Below, piece after piece: positions 27,672-33,415 of a stretch of DNA of 33,415 nt. The number at the start of each line of letters is the position of its first letter. Position 1 is the stretch's first letter. The translations under genes and the position numbers were made by a program. The stretch is from Holophagaceae bacterium (GTDB taxonomy: Bacteria > Acidobacteriota > Holophagae > Holophagales > Holophagaceae). The stretch lies in the NCBI GenBank assembly GCA_017859955.1, contig JAFNAB010000019.1:1-33415 (forward strand), written 5' to 3'. Below the pieces are notes generated by a model, which was not told the DNA's origin, ran no database searches, and saw only the letters and a program-made list of their open reading frames with translations.

Positions 27672-27701
27672 CTGAACTGTCGAGCCTCAGAGGAATATAG
27701 G
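27672..27701 (+). promoter_or_regulatory. Candidate promoter for the leu leader
   Basis: CTGAAC (27672-27677) and TATAGG (27696-27701), 18 bases apart, match the sigma-70 consensus partly and would start transcription about 70 bases before the leader peptide. A TTGACC at 27741 is a closer -35 match but has no recognisable -10 at the right distance. The 149-base gap from the hybrid kinase start (27629) to the leader ATG otherwise shows no gene. Confidence 0.25.
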
Positions 27702-27778
27702 CCAAAGCAGACCCAAATCAAAGCAACTCCCCAAGTCAGCTTGACCAGGGGAGCACATTCCGGAAGACTGGACCCAAC

Positions 27779-27844
27779 ATGCGATCCGCCTCCCTCAGCC
27801 TTCTCCTTCTTGACCTGCTGCTTAGCAGCGCGGGAAGGGACTGA
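27779..27844 (+). CDS. leuL: Leucine-rich leader peptide of leuA attenuator
   Basis: A 21-codon frame, ATG 27779 to TGA 27842-27844, beginning MRSASLSLLLLDLLL: eight of 21 residues are Leu, at codons 27794, 27800, 27803, 27806, 27809, 27815, 27818 and 27821. Four of the eight are CTT, a codon uncommon in this GC-rich sequence, where CTG and CTC dominate, so stalling should be sensitive to charged tRNA-Leu. A possible weak ribosome site TGGA lies six bases upstream. It is followed by mutually exclusive hairpins and then leuA. This is the classical arrangement of a leucine operon leader. Confidence 0.82.
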   Translation: MRSASLSLLLLDLLLSSAGRD

Positions 27845-27899
27845 GTCGATCTGCACCACATCACCTCAACCCCCTCCCGCGAAAGCCGGAGGGGGTTTT
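27817..27899 (+). promoter_or_regulatory. Transcription attenuator (pause, antiterminator, terminator)
   Basis: Three alternative pairings are visible. A small pause-type hairpin GCTGC-TTA-GCAGC (27817-27829) covers the last Leu codons. The antiterminator pairs CGCGGGA/GGG (27829-27839, A27836 bulged) with CCCTCCCGCG (27872-27881), ten base pairs. The second strand of that stem overlaps the left arm of the terminator, so the two exclude each other. If a ribosome stalls at the Leu codons, 27829-27839 stays free and the antiterminator forms; if it reaches the stop at 27842 it covers that strand and the terminator forms. This follows the established trp/leu/his leader model. Confidence 0.8.
27868..27899 (+). 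terminator. Intrinsic terminator of the leuA attenuator
   Basis: AACCCCCTCC (27868-27877) pairs perfectly with GGAGGGGGTT (27888-27897), topped by a C-C mismatch, two more pairs and a GAAA tetraloop (27881-27884). TTTT (27896-27899) ends the structure. It lies 43 bases before the leuA start and so serves as attenuator, not as end of an upstream gene, since none is on this strand. Confidence 0.85.
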
Positions 27900-27942
27900 G
27901 GCATTCAGGCCCCCCTCGGCTCGCCCCTTTTCAGGAGACATC

Positions 27943-29592
27943 GTGAAGGCCCACCGCTACCGCCCCATCCCCCCCATCCAGCTGCCGGACCGGCAGTGGC
28001 CCAGCCGCACCCTGACGGCGCCACCCCGCTGGTGTAGCGTAGACCTGCGGGACGGCAACCAGGCCCTGGTGGAACCCATGGGCTGGGACAGGAAGCTGGC
28101 CTTCTTCGAAAAGCTGCTCCAGGTGGGTTTCAAGGAGATCGAGGTAGGGTTTCCCGCCGCCTCCCAGACGGATTTCGATTTCATCCGCCGGATCATTGAA
28201 GAAGACCGGATCCCTGAGGGCGTGGCCATCCAGGTGCTGACCCAGGCCCGGGAACCCCTCATCGAGCGCACCATCGAGGCCCTGCAGGGCGCCAAGCGGG
28301 TGATCATCCACCTCTACAACAGCACCTCCGCCCTCCAGCGCAAGGTCGTCTTCGGGCAGGATCGGGAGGCCATCCGGGATCTGGCGGTCCAGGGCACGCG
28401 CTGGGTGAAGGAGGCTTCACAAGCGCTGAAGGGCACGGAAGTCCTTTTCGAGTATTCCCCGGAGAGCTTCTCCGGGACCGAGTTGGACTACGCCGTGGAA
28501 CTCTGCGACGCCGTCATCGAAACCTGGAACCCGACGCGACCCGGCGAAATGATCCTCAACCTCCCGAACACCGTGGAGATGGCCTCCCCCAATCACTTTG
28601 CGGACCAGATCGAATGGATGCACCGGAAGCTCCGGCACCGGGAGCGAGTGGTCCTGAGTCTCCATGCCCACAATGACCGGGGCTGCGCCGTGGCGGCCAC
28701 GGAACTGGGGCTGCTGGCGGGAGCGGACCGGGTGGAAGGAACCCTCTTCGGCAACGGTGAGCGCACGGGGAACGCCGATCTGGTGACCCTCGGCCTCAAC
28801 CTCCTCATGAACGGCATCGACCCGGGCCTGGACCTGGAGAACCTGCCGGAACTGGTCCAGGTCTTCGAGCACTGCAACCGGATGCCCGTAGGGCCCCGGC
28901 ATCCCTATGCGGGTGAGTTCGTCTTCACAGCCTTCAGTGGTTCCCATCAGGACGCCATCCGGAAGGGCCTCGCCGCCCTCAAGGCGGAGGGTCGGGAGGA
29001 TTGGGAAGTGCCCTACCTGCCCCTGGACCCGATGGATGTGGGCCGGAAATTCGAGTCCATCATCCGGATCAACAGCCAGTCCGGCAAGGGGGGGGTGGCC
29101 TTTGTCCTGGAGGAGAACTACGGCTACAGCCTGCCCAAGGAGTTGGCAGCGACCTTCAGCGGCCAGGTCCAGAGCCTGGCCGACGCCTCCGGGGAAGAAC
29201 TGGTCCCGGACCGCATCTGGCAGGCCTTCGAGAGCTCCTACCTGGGCCCGGGACGCTATGGCCTGGTGGACTATGACACCCAGAGCCATGGACCCGAACA
29301 GTGCCGGGTCCAGGCCAGAATCCAGGACCGTGGGACCCCCTTCCTGGTGGAAGGCGTCGGCAAGGGCTCCATCGATGCCTTCGTGAAGGGACTGAACCTT
29401 TGGATGGATCTGGGCCTGCGGGTCCTGGGCTACCACGAGCACGCCCTGGGGGAAGGCGAGGACGCCGAGGCCGTGGCCTACGTCCATGCCCAGGTGGCGG
29501 ATGGCCGCACCAGCCACGGGGTGGGCCGGGATGCCGATATCTCCGCCGCCAGCTTCAAGGCCCTTCTGGGCGCCCTGAACCGGATGGATTGA
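27943..29592 (+). CDS. leuA: 2-isopropylmalate synthase
   Basis: 549 residues from GTG 27943 (AGGAG five bases upstream). It condenses acetyl-CoA with 3-methyl-2-oxobutanoate, the first step of leucine synthesis. The N-terminal TIM barrel shows SVDLRDGNQALVEPM (R36, D37), EVGFPAASQTDFDF, and the metal-binding LSLHAHNDRGCA (H241, H243), then GTLFGNGERTGNADLV. This is the longer type shared with actinobacteria and fungi (TAPPRWCSVDLRDGNQAL). The C-terminal part (about 430-549, LVDYDTQSHGPEQCRVQARI, VEGVGKGSIDAFVKGLN) is the leucine-binding regulatory domain, so feedback inhibition is expected in addition to the attenuator upstream. No other leu gene follows within the window; it may be monocistronic. 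Confidence 0.96.
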   Translation: MKAHRYRPIPPIQLPDRQWPSRTLTAPPRWCSVDLRDGNQALVEPMGWDRKLAFFEKLLQVGFKEIEVGFPAASQTDFDFIRRIIEEDRIPEGVAIQVLTQAREPLIERTIEALQGAKRVIIHLYNSTSALQRKVVFGQDREAIRDLAVQGTRWVKEASQALKGTEVLFEYSPESFSGTELDYAVELCDAVIETWNPTRPGEMILNLPNTVEMASPNHFADQIEWMHRKLRHRERVVLSLHAHNDRGCAVAATELGLLAGADRVEGTLFGNGERTGNADLVTLGLNLLMNGIDPGLDLENLPELVQVFEHCNRMPVGPRHPYAGEFVFTAFSGSHQDAIRKGLAALKAEGREDWEVPYLPLDPMDVGRKFESIIRINSQSGKGGVAFVLEENYGYSLPKELAATFSGQVQSLADASGEELVPDRIWQAFESSYLGPGRYGLVDYDTQSHGPEQCRVQARIQDRGTPFLVEGVGKGSIDAFVKGLNLWMDLGLRVLGYHEHALGEGEDAEAVAYVHAQVADGRTSHGVGRDADISAASFKALLGALNRMD

Positions 29593-29952
29593 TAGCCGCT
29601 TGCCATCGCGAAAGCTTCAAAAGCCACTTCCACCACAAGACACAAAGGCACCAAGGAGTCACCAAGGACTGACCAGCGGCCAAGGATTACGCCCAAGGCG
29701 AGTATGAAAGCCAGCCCTCACCGCGACGCCACCGGCTGGACACTTTGGCCGCCCCGCTACGCGGGGGCGCGCTGCCAAGCAGCGCGCGTTCCGGAAGGGA
29801 CAGGTGGCTGTGGCACGCCAGCGTGCCTCCGCCGCCTGCCCCTCCCGGAGCCGGCCTGAGTGTCCTGGTCAAGGGATCAGGCTATTCTTTGTGAAACTTC
29901 GTGCCCTCGTGTCTTCGTGGTGGAATTCCTGCTTTTGCCCGCGGTGTATGGG
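29593..29952. other. Non-coding gap with a possible MITE-like element
   Basis: This 360-base gap between the convergent leuA and M13 peptidase genes holds no supported gene. Its outer parts contain inverted imperfect copies of one 27-base sequence: the left copy, 29630-29656, starts CCACCACAAGACAC, and the complement of the right copy, 29897-29923, starts CCACCACGAAGACAC. They differ by one missing base and about four substitutions. Between them lies a cluster of hairpins, listed separately. The size (about 294 bases), terminal inverted repeats and lack of coding sequence would fit a non-autonomous mobile element, but the sequence alone does not prove mobility; it may also terminate leuA transcription. 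Confidence 0.5.
29752..29848. repeat. Cluster of three strong hairpins
   Basis: First, CCCCGC-TAC-GCGGGG (29752-29766). Second, GCGCGCTGC (29767-29775) and its complement (29779-29787) around CAA, nine pairs. Third, a long compound stem: 29791-29808 pairs with 29831-29848 (15 Watson-Crick pairs of 18, one G-T, two A-C), then a 3 by 3 internal loop, then GGCACGC-CA-GCGTGCC (29812-29827). No U-tract follows. The architecture resembles REP-type palindromes or a structured RNA. Confidence 0.65.
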
Positions 29953-31977
29953 CTACCAGATACGGACCCTGTCGGAGGCCGGCCGCCACATGGGCTGGCC
30001 TTCCGTCAGGCCGAAGGCTTGGTAGAACTCCGGGATGTTGGAGAGTGGGCCGAGCACCCGCCACTTGGCCGGAGAGTGGACATCGCTCAGGAGCCGGGTG
30101 CGGAGCGATTCCTCCCGCTGCTGGGTGAGCCAGCCCAGGGCGTAGCCCAGGAAGTAGCGCTGGAGGGGCGTGAGACCGCCGATCTTTTCCCCCTTCCGGT
30201 ATTGCTCTGTCTTCTTGAAGGCATCCAGGCCCAGAAGAAGGCCACCGAAGTCGGCGATGTTCTCCCCGAGGCTGGCTTTGCCATTGATGTGCAGACCCGG
30301 GAGTGGCTCGTAGGCGTTGAACTGCCGCACCATCACTTCGCCTGCGGCCTGGAACTTCTGGGCGTCCTCGGGGGTCCACCAGTCCGAGAGGTTGCCGATG
30401 GCATCGAACATCCGGCCTTCGTCGTCGAAGCCGTGGGTGATCTCATGGCCGATGGTGGAGGCTCCCACATAGCCGTAGACCACCGCATCGTCCAGATCCG
30501 CATCGGCCTGTCCGGGCACCGTGAAGATGGCCGCTGGCAGGACAATCTCGTTGTTGGAAGGGTTGTAGTAGGCGTTGTAGGTCTGGGGCGTCATGGTCCA
30601 TTCGCTGCGATCCACCGGCTTGTCCAGCTTGGAGATCCGGTCCTGGAAGCGCCAGCGGGCGGCATTCATCATGTTCTCGCAGTAGGAGTTGCGGCCGATG
30701 CTAAGGGCAGAGTAGTCCTTCCAGGTGTCCGGGTAGCCCACCTTCTTGGTGATGGCCGCCAGCTTCACCTGGGCCTTGGCCTTGGTGGTGTCGCTCATCC
30801 AGGCCAGCCGGTCGATCCGTTCGCGGTAGGCGAGGCGGATGGCCTCCACCATGTCCGAGTAGCGCTTCTTGCTCGCCTCTGGGAAGTAGGCCTTGACGAA
30901 GACCTTGCCCAGTACCATCCCCATGGCGCCCTCCTGGGCGTCCAACACCCGCTTCCAGCGCTCCCGGGGCTCCTGCTTACCGGACATCACCCGCCCATGG
31001 AAGGCGAACTGCTCCTTCTCCCAGGCCTGGTTCAGGAAGTCACCGTACCCATCGAGAAGCTGGAGGCGCAGGTAGTCCTGCAGAACGGCCAGGGGGGTCC
31101 TGCCCAGCAACCCCTCGAGGGAGCTGTAGAAATCCGGCTGACCGACAATGACCGAAGCGGGGTGCAGACCCCAGGCCCCCAGCCGCTCGCCCCAGGCGAT
31201 GGAAGGCGTGAGCTTGGCGGTGACCTCGCCGGGGCTCATGAGGTTGTAGTTCTTGAGGGGATCCCGCAGCTCTTCCAGCCTGCGGGAGGCCTTGGCGAGC
31301 TCGGTCTCGAAGGCCATCACCGCCCGGGCCGAGGCTTTGGCCGCGGCTTCATCCCGCCCCAGCAGCTGGAGGCAGCGGCCCAGGTGAGCGACGTACTCCT
31401 CCCGGATCCGGGCCACCCCCTGCTCCGGGTTGAAATAGAAGTCCCGCTCCGGGAGCCCCAGGCCGCCCTGGTAGAGGTGGACCGCCATCGCCTCGCTGCG
31501 CTTCTCATCCTGCCAGACGCCGAAGGAGAAGAAGGCCTCGACTCCCATTGGGTACCAGGCGAAGGCCAGGTCGATGGCGTCCTTGGCGGTCTTCAGACCA
31601 TCCACCCTGGCCAACTCCCCCTGGAGGGGCTTCAGGCCAAGGCGCTCTGCCTTGGCAGCATCCATGGCCGTGAGCCAGAAGTCGCCCACCTTCCTCATAT
31701 CCGGGTCGGCGCCGTTAGAGGAGGCCGCGGCCTCATTGATCCGGCGAAGGTTGACATAGAGCTGCTCCTTCACCTCATGCTCGATGCCCCAGGAGGATTC
31801 GGAGGCGGGGATGGGGTGGCGCTTCAGCCACCCACCGTTGGCATAGGTGAAGAAGTCCTCCCCGGGCTTGACGCTCGTGTCCATATTGGCCGCCAGGAAA
31901 TCCCCAGCGCGGGGAGCTGCTGCGCTGACGGAAAGGCCAGCGACAAGAACCAGGGAGATCAGGAGTCGTCGTCTCAT
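29953..31977 (-). CDS. Exported M13-family zinc metallopeptidase (neprilysin/PepO-like)
   Basis: 674 residues from ATG 31977, chosen because MRRRLLISLVLVAGLSVSAAA then forms a signal peptide at the N-terminus; the frame extends 25 codons further upstream through the terminator hairpin, which is not credible coding sequence. The mature part starts with the M13 N-terminal domain (MDTSVKPGEDFFTYANGGWLKRHPIP) and NEIVLPAAIF. The zinc site is HEITH (H511, E512, H515) in GHEITHGFDDEGRMFD and E572 in ENIADFGG. It ends FGLTEGQPMWRPASDRVRIW, the usual M13 ending, though the C-terminal CxxW of eukaryotic members is absent. It is expected to cleave oligopeptides in the periplasm or outside the cell. The following non-coding gap separates it from leuA. 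Confidence 0.95.
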   Translation of the reverse strand: MRRRLLISLVLVAGLSVSAAAPRAGDFLAANMDTSVKPGEDFFTYANGGWLKRHPIPASESSWGIEHEVKEQLYVNLRRINEAAASSNGADPDMRKVGDFWLTAMDAAKAERLGLKPLQGELARVDGLKTAKDAIDLAFAWYPMGVEAFFSFGVWQDEKRSEAMAVHLYQGGLGLPERDFYFNPEQGVARIREEYVAHLGRCLQLLGRDEAAAKASARAVMAFETELAKASRRLEELRDPLKNYNLMSPGEVTAKLTPSIAWGERLGAWGLHPASVIVGQPDFYSSLEGLLGRTPLAVLQDYLRLQLLDGYGDFLNQAWEKEQFAFHGRVMSGKQEPRERWKRVLDAQEGAMGMVLGKVFVKAYFPEASKKRYSDMVEAIRLAYRERIDRLAWMSDTTKAKAQVKLAAITKKVGYPDTWKDYSALSIGRNSYCENMMNAARWRFQDRISKLDKPVDRSEWTMTPQTYNAYYNPSNNEIVLPAAIFTVPGQADADLDDAVVYGYVGASTIGHEITHGFDDEGRMFDAIGNLSDWWTPEDAQKFQAAGEVMVRQFNAYEPLPGLHINGKASLGENIADFGGLLLGLDAFKKTEQYRKGEKIGGLTPLQRYFLGYALGWLTQQREESLRTRLLSDVHSPAKWRVLGPLSNIPEFYQAFGLTEGQPMWRPASDRVRIW

Positions 31978-32017
31978 GCCCGAAGTATACCTAGTCAGCA
32001 GAGGCATCCATCTACAC

Positions 32018-32041
32018 GAAAGGGGCCCGAGGGCCCCTTTC
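32018..32041 (-). terminator. Hairpin after butyrate kinase gene
   Basis: GAAAGGGGCCC (32018-32028) and its complement (32031-32041) give an 11-base arm with a tight GA centre. It lies just beyond the buk stop and before the M13 peptidase start, both on the minus strand. The U-tract is short, with only the three bases inside the stem base, so termination may be partial. Confidence 0.6.
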
Positions 32042-32064
32042 CGCTGACGCATATGTGCAGTCGA

Positions 32065-33138
32065 CTACTCGGCGTCCACGTAATGGTGGGCGATCTCCTC
32101 GCCACGCAGAACGCGGAGGGTGCCCAGGGTAAGGGATTCCATCTCGTTCTCACCCGCGAGGATTTCCACGGGGGCGATCCAGGAGACCCGCTCCTTGATC
32201 AGGTTGCAGACCACGGGGGAGTATGCGATGCCGCCAGTGAAGATGATGGCATCCACCTGACCACAGAGGACCGTGGCCATCTCGCCCACACCCTTGGCGA
32301 TCTGGTAGCACATGGCTTCGAGAAGAAGTTTGGCCTGGGCGTTGCCGCCCTCGATCATCTTGATGACCTCGCGCACGTCCACGGTGTTCAGGTAGGCCTT
32401 GAGGCCGCCTTCGCCGCGGAGCTTCTTGTGCATGCCCCGCTTGTCGTATTTGCCGGAGTAGCAGAGATCCACCAGACCGGCAGTGCCAATGCGGCCAGCC
32501 CGCTCGGGGCTCATGGGGCCTTCGTTGTCGGGGATCACGTCCACAAGACGGCCCTTCTGGTGCGCGTTCACGGAGATGCCACCGCCCATGTGGACCACCA
32601 CGAAGTTCATGTCCTGGTAGGTCTTGCCCTTGGACTTGGCGCACTTCATGGCCATGGCTCGGGTGTTCAGCACGTGGCTGACGGCGGTGCGGGGCAGCTC
32701 GGGCACGCCGGTGACCCGGGCCACTTCCAGGAGTTCATCGACTTTCACGGAGTCATAGATGAAAGCCTTGACGCCGATGCTCTGGGCGATTTCGTAGGCG
32801 ATGAGGGCGCCCAGGTTGGAGGCGTGCTCCAGGACAGGATTGAAGCGCAGGCGCTTCACCATGGCCTCATTGACCTCGTAAGCGCCGGACTTGACGGGGG
32901 GCAGCATGCCGCCACGGCCCACCACGGCGGCCAGGTCCTGGGGATTGCAGCCGTTTTCCTTGAGCAGGGCCAGCACATGCTCCTTGCGCATCTCGAACTG
33001 CTCGGCCACATTCGCGTACTTGGCGATCTCTTCGGCGGGGTGATCCAGGGTCTTGGTGAAGAGTTCCTTTTCGTCCTCGTAGACCGAGATCTTGGTGGAC
33101 GTGGAACCGGGATTGATGGCCAGGACTTTGCAGCTCAT
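32065..33138 (-). CDS. buk: Butyrate kinase
   Basis: 357 residues, the usual length. The ASKHA-fold acetate/butyrate kinase family makes ATP from an acyl phosphate. Visible motifs: INPGSTSTKISVY (phosphate-binding strand near the N-terminus), VVGRGGMLPPVKSGAYEVNEAM, HASNLGALIAYEIA, IYDSVKVDEL, VSHVLNTRAMA, VVVHMGGGISVNAHQKGRLVDVIPDNEGPMSPERAG and IIFTGGIAYSP. These patterns favour butyrate or branched-chain acyl phosphates over acetate. ATG 33138 is preceded by GAGG. It lies 126 bases downstream of a 2-oxoacid:ferredoxin oxidoreductase gene, suggesting that acyl-CoA from amino-acid-derived oxoacids is turned into ATP; the phosphotransacylase partner is not in the window. Confidence 0.96.
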   Translation of the reverse strand: MSCKVLAINPGSTSTKISVYEDEKELFTKTLDHPAEEIAKYANVAEQFEMRKEHVLALLKENGCNPQDLAAVVGRGGMLPPVKSGAYEVNEAMVKRLRFNPVLEHASNLGALIAYEIAQSIGVKAFIYDSVKVDELLEVARVTGVPELPRTAVSHVLNTRAMAMKCAKSKGKTYQDMNFVVVHMGGGISVNAHQKGRLVDVIPDNEGPMSPERAGRIGTAGLVDLCYSGKYDKRGMHKKLRGEGGLKAYLNTVDVREVIKMIEGGNAQAKLLLEAMCYQIAKGVGEMATVLCGQVDAIIFTGGIAYSPVVCNLIKERVSWIAPVEILAGENEMESLTLGTLRVLRGEEIAHHYVDAE

Positions 33139-33186
33139 CGTTTTTTCCTCGGAAAGGGAAGCGCAGGGAGCGCTTGGGAAAGGAAA

Positions 33187-33221
33187 GGCCCCAAAGACGA
33201 GCGAGGCTTGCCTTTGGGGCC
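33187..33221 (-). terminator. Hairpin between oxidoreductase and butyrate kinase genes
   Basis: GGCCCCAAAG (33187-33196) and CTTTGGGGCC (33212-33221) pair perfectly around a 15-base loop. On the minus strand the stem is followed by TTTCCTTTCCC, a broken U-tract. It probably ends or attenuates transcription from the oxidoreductase gene before buk. Confidence 0.6.
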
Positions 33222-33264
33222 GTACCGATATGGGGACCGAAGCAGCTCCGGCCCCCGTAATCTA

Positions 33265-33415
33265 CTACACCTGAGCCATGCCCAGCTGCAGTGCCTTGAT
33301 GTTCAGCTCGGCCAGTGCGGGCTTCACGTTCTCCTTGATGATGCGCTCCCAGTCCAGGGTGTCGAGGCCCATGGACTTCACGGTGGCGCCCAGCAGGATC
33401 ACGTTCATCACCTTG
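33265..33415 (-). CDS. iorB: 2-oxoacid:ferredoxin oxidoreductase gamma/beta subunit, C-terminal fragment (probably IorB)
   Basis: Only the last 50 codons are inside the window; the gene continues past base 33415. The product ends with VMNVILLGATVKSMG, WERIIKENVKPALAELN and IKALQLGMAQV, matching the C-terminus of the Rossmann-like subunit of 2-oxoacid:ferredoxin oxidoreductases (family pattern NxxLLGA then a late ELNxxAFxxG). Among these, indolepyruvate oxidoreductase beta is the best fit, but the keto-isovalerate and pyruvate enzymes have similar subunits, so the substrate is uncertain. It ends with two stops, TAG and TAG, in frame. It is followed by a hairpin and then buk on the same strand. 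Confidence 0.7.
   Translation of the reverse strand, partial: KVMNVILLGATVKSMGLDTLDWERIIKENVKPALAELNIKALQLGMAQV

Noticed and set aside
27741..27769. TTGACC as -35 box for leuA
   Set aside because: No acceptable -10 at 16-18 bases, and the start would fall almost on the leader ATG; kept only as a remark.
31978..32052. N-terminal extension of the M13 peptidase
   Set aside because: It is translated from the terminator hairpin after buk and would bury the signal peptide; ATG 31977 gives a normal exported start.
1..33415. tRNA, rRNA, CRISPR array, phage or integrase genes
   Set aside because: None of the characteristic sequences, repeat-spacer patterns or protein motifs was found on reading both strands.

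Overview
The window is GC-rich bacterial chromosome, densely coded, with no phage, plasmid or CRISPR signature. The combination of PAS-rich histidine kinases, receiver-HDOD regulators, M13 peptidase, butyrate kinase beside a 2-oxoacid:ferredoxin oxidoreductase, and S55-domain secreted proteins suggests an Acidobacteriota member of the class Holophagae (Geothrix/Holophaga-like). This is inference from gene content; no rRNA or marker gene is present to prove it.

Layout. (1) 1-2881 (+): a 5'-truncated multi-PAS/GAF histidine kinase translationally coupled to a single-domain response regulator whose last codons and stop lie in a palindromic intergenic repeat (2862-3018). (2) 3081-4034 (+): an ApbA/PanE-family reductase. 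(3) 4095-11270 (+): a five-gene signalling cluster with overlapping or near-abutting genes: two paralogous histidine kinases (the first with an N-terminal receiver), a receiver-HDOD protein and two paralogous receiver proteins whose HD-GYP-like halves have lost the HD metal dyad. (4) 11295-16790 (-): a Cache-HAMP membrane sensor ending in a CxxC/CxxC module, an exported SpoIVB/S55-type protein, and an exported beta-propeller-like protein. (5) 16851-17621 (+): a YmdB-type metallophosphoesterase. (6) 17622-27629 (-): a complete kdpFABCDE potassium-uptake operon, including the 30-residue KdpF, with a hybrid PAS histidine kinase immediately upstream on the same strand. (7) 27779-29592 (+): leuA preceded by a leucine-rich leader peptide and mutually exclusive antiterminator/terminator hairpins, a classical ribosome-mediated attenuator. 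(8) 29593-29952: a non-coding stretch with nested hairpins between inverted copies of a short repeat. (9) 29953-33415 (-): an exported M13 metallopeptidase, butyrate kinase, and the C-terminal end of a 2-oxoacid (probably indolepyruvate) oxidoreductase subunit.

How the parts fit. Much of the window is environmental sensing: five histidine kinases including KdpD, one further membrane sensor, and six stand-alone or multidomain response regulators/receivers outside the kinases counted with KdpE. KdpD/KdpE should control KdpFABC. The cluster at 4095-11270 probably forms a branched phosphorelay ending in HDOD and HD-GYP-like outputs rather than DNA-binding ones. The metabolic genes indicate leucine biosynthesis under attenuation and ATP recovery from acyl phosphates made during 2-oxoacid oxidation. 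The most notable items are the leu attenuator, the pair of degenerate HD-GYP regulators, an in-frame palindrome inside kdpB, and the intergenic palindromic repeats.
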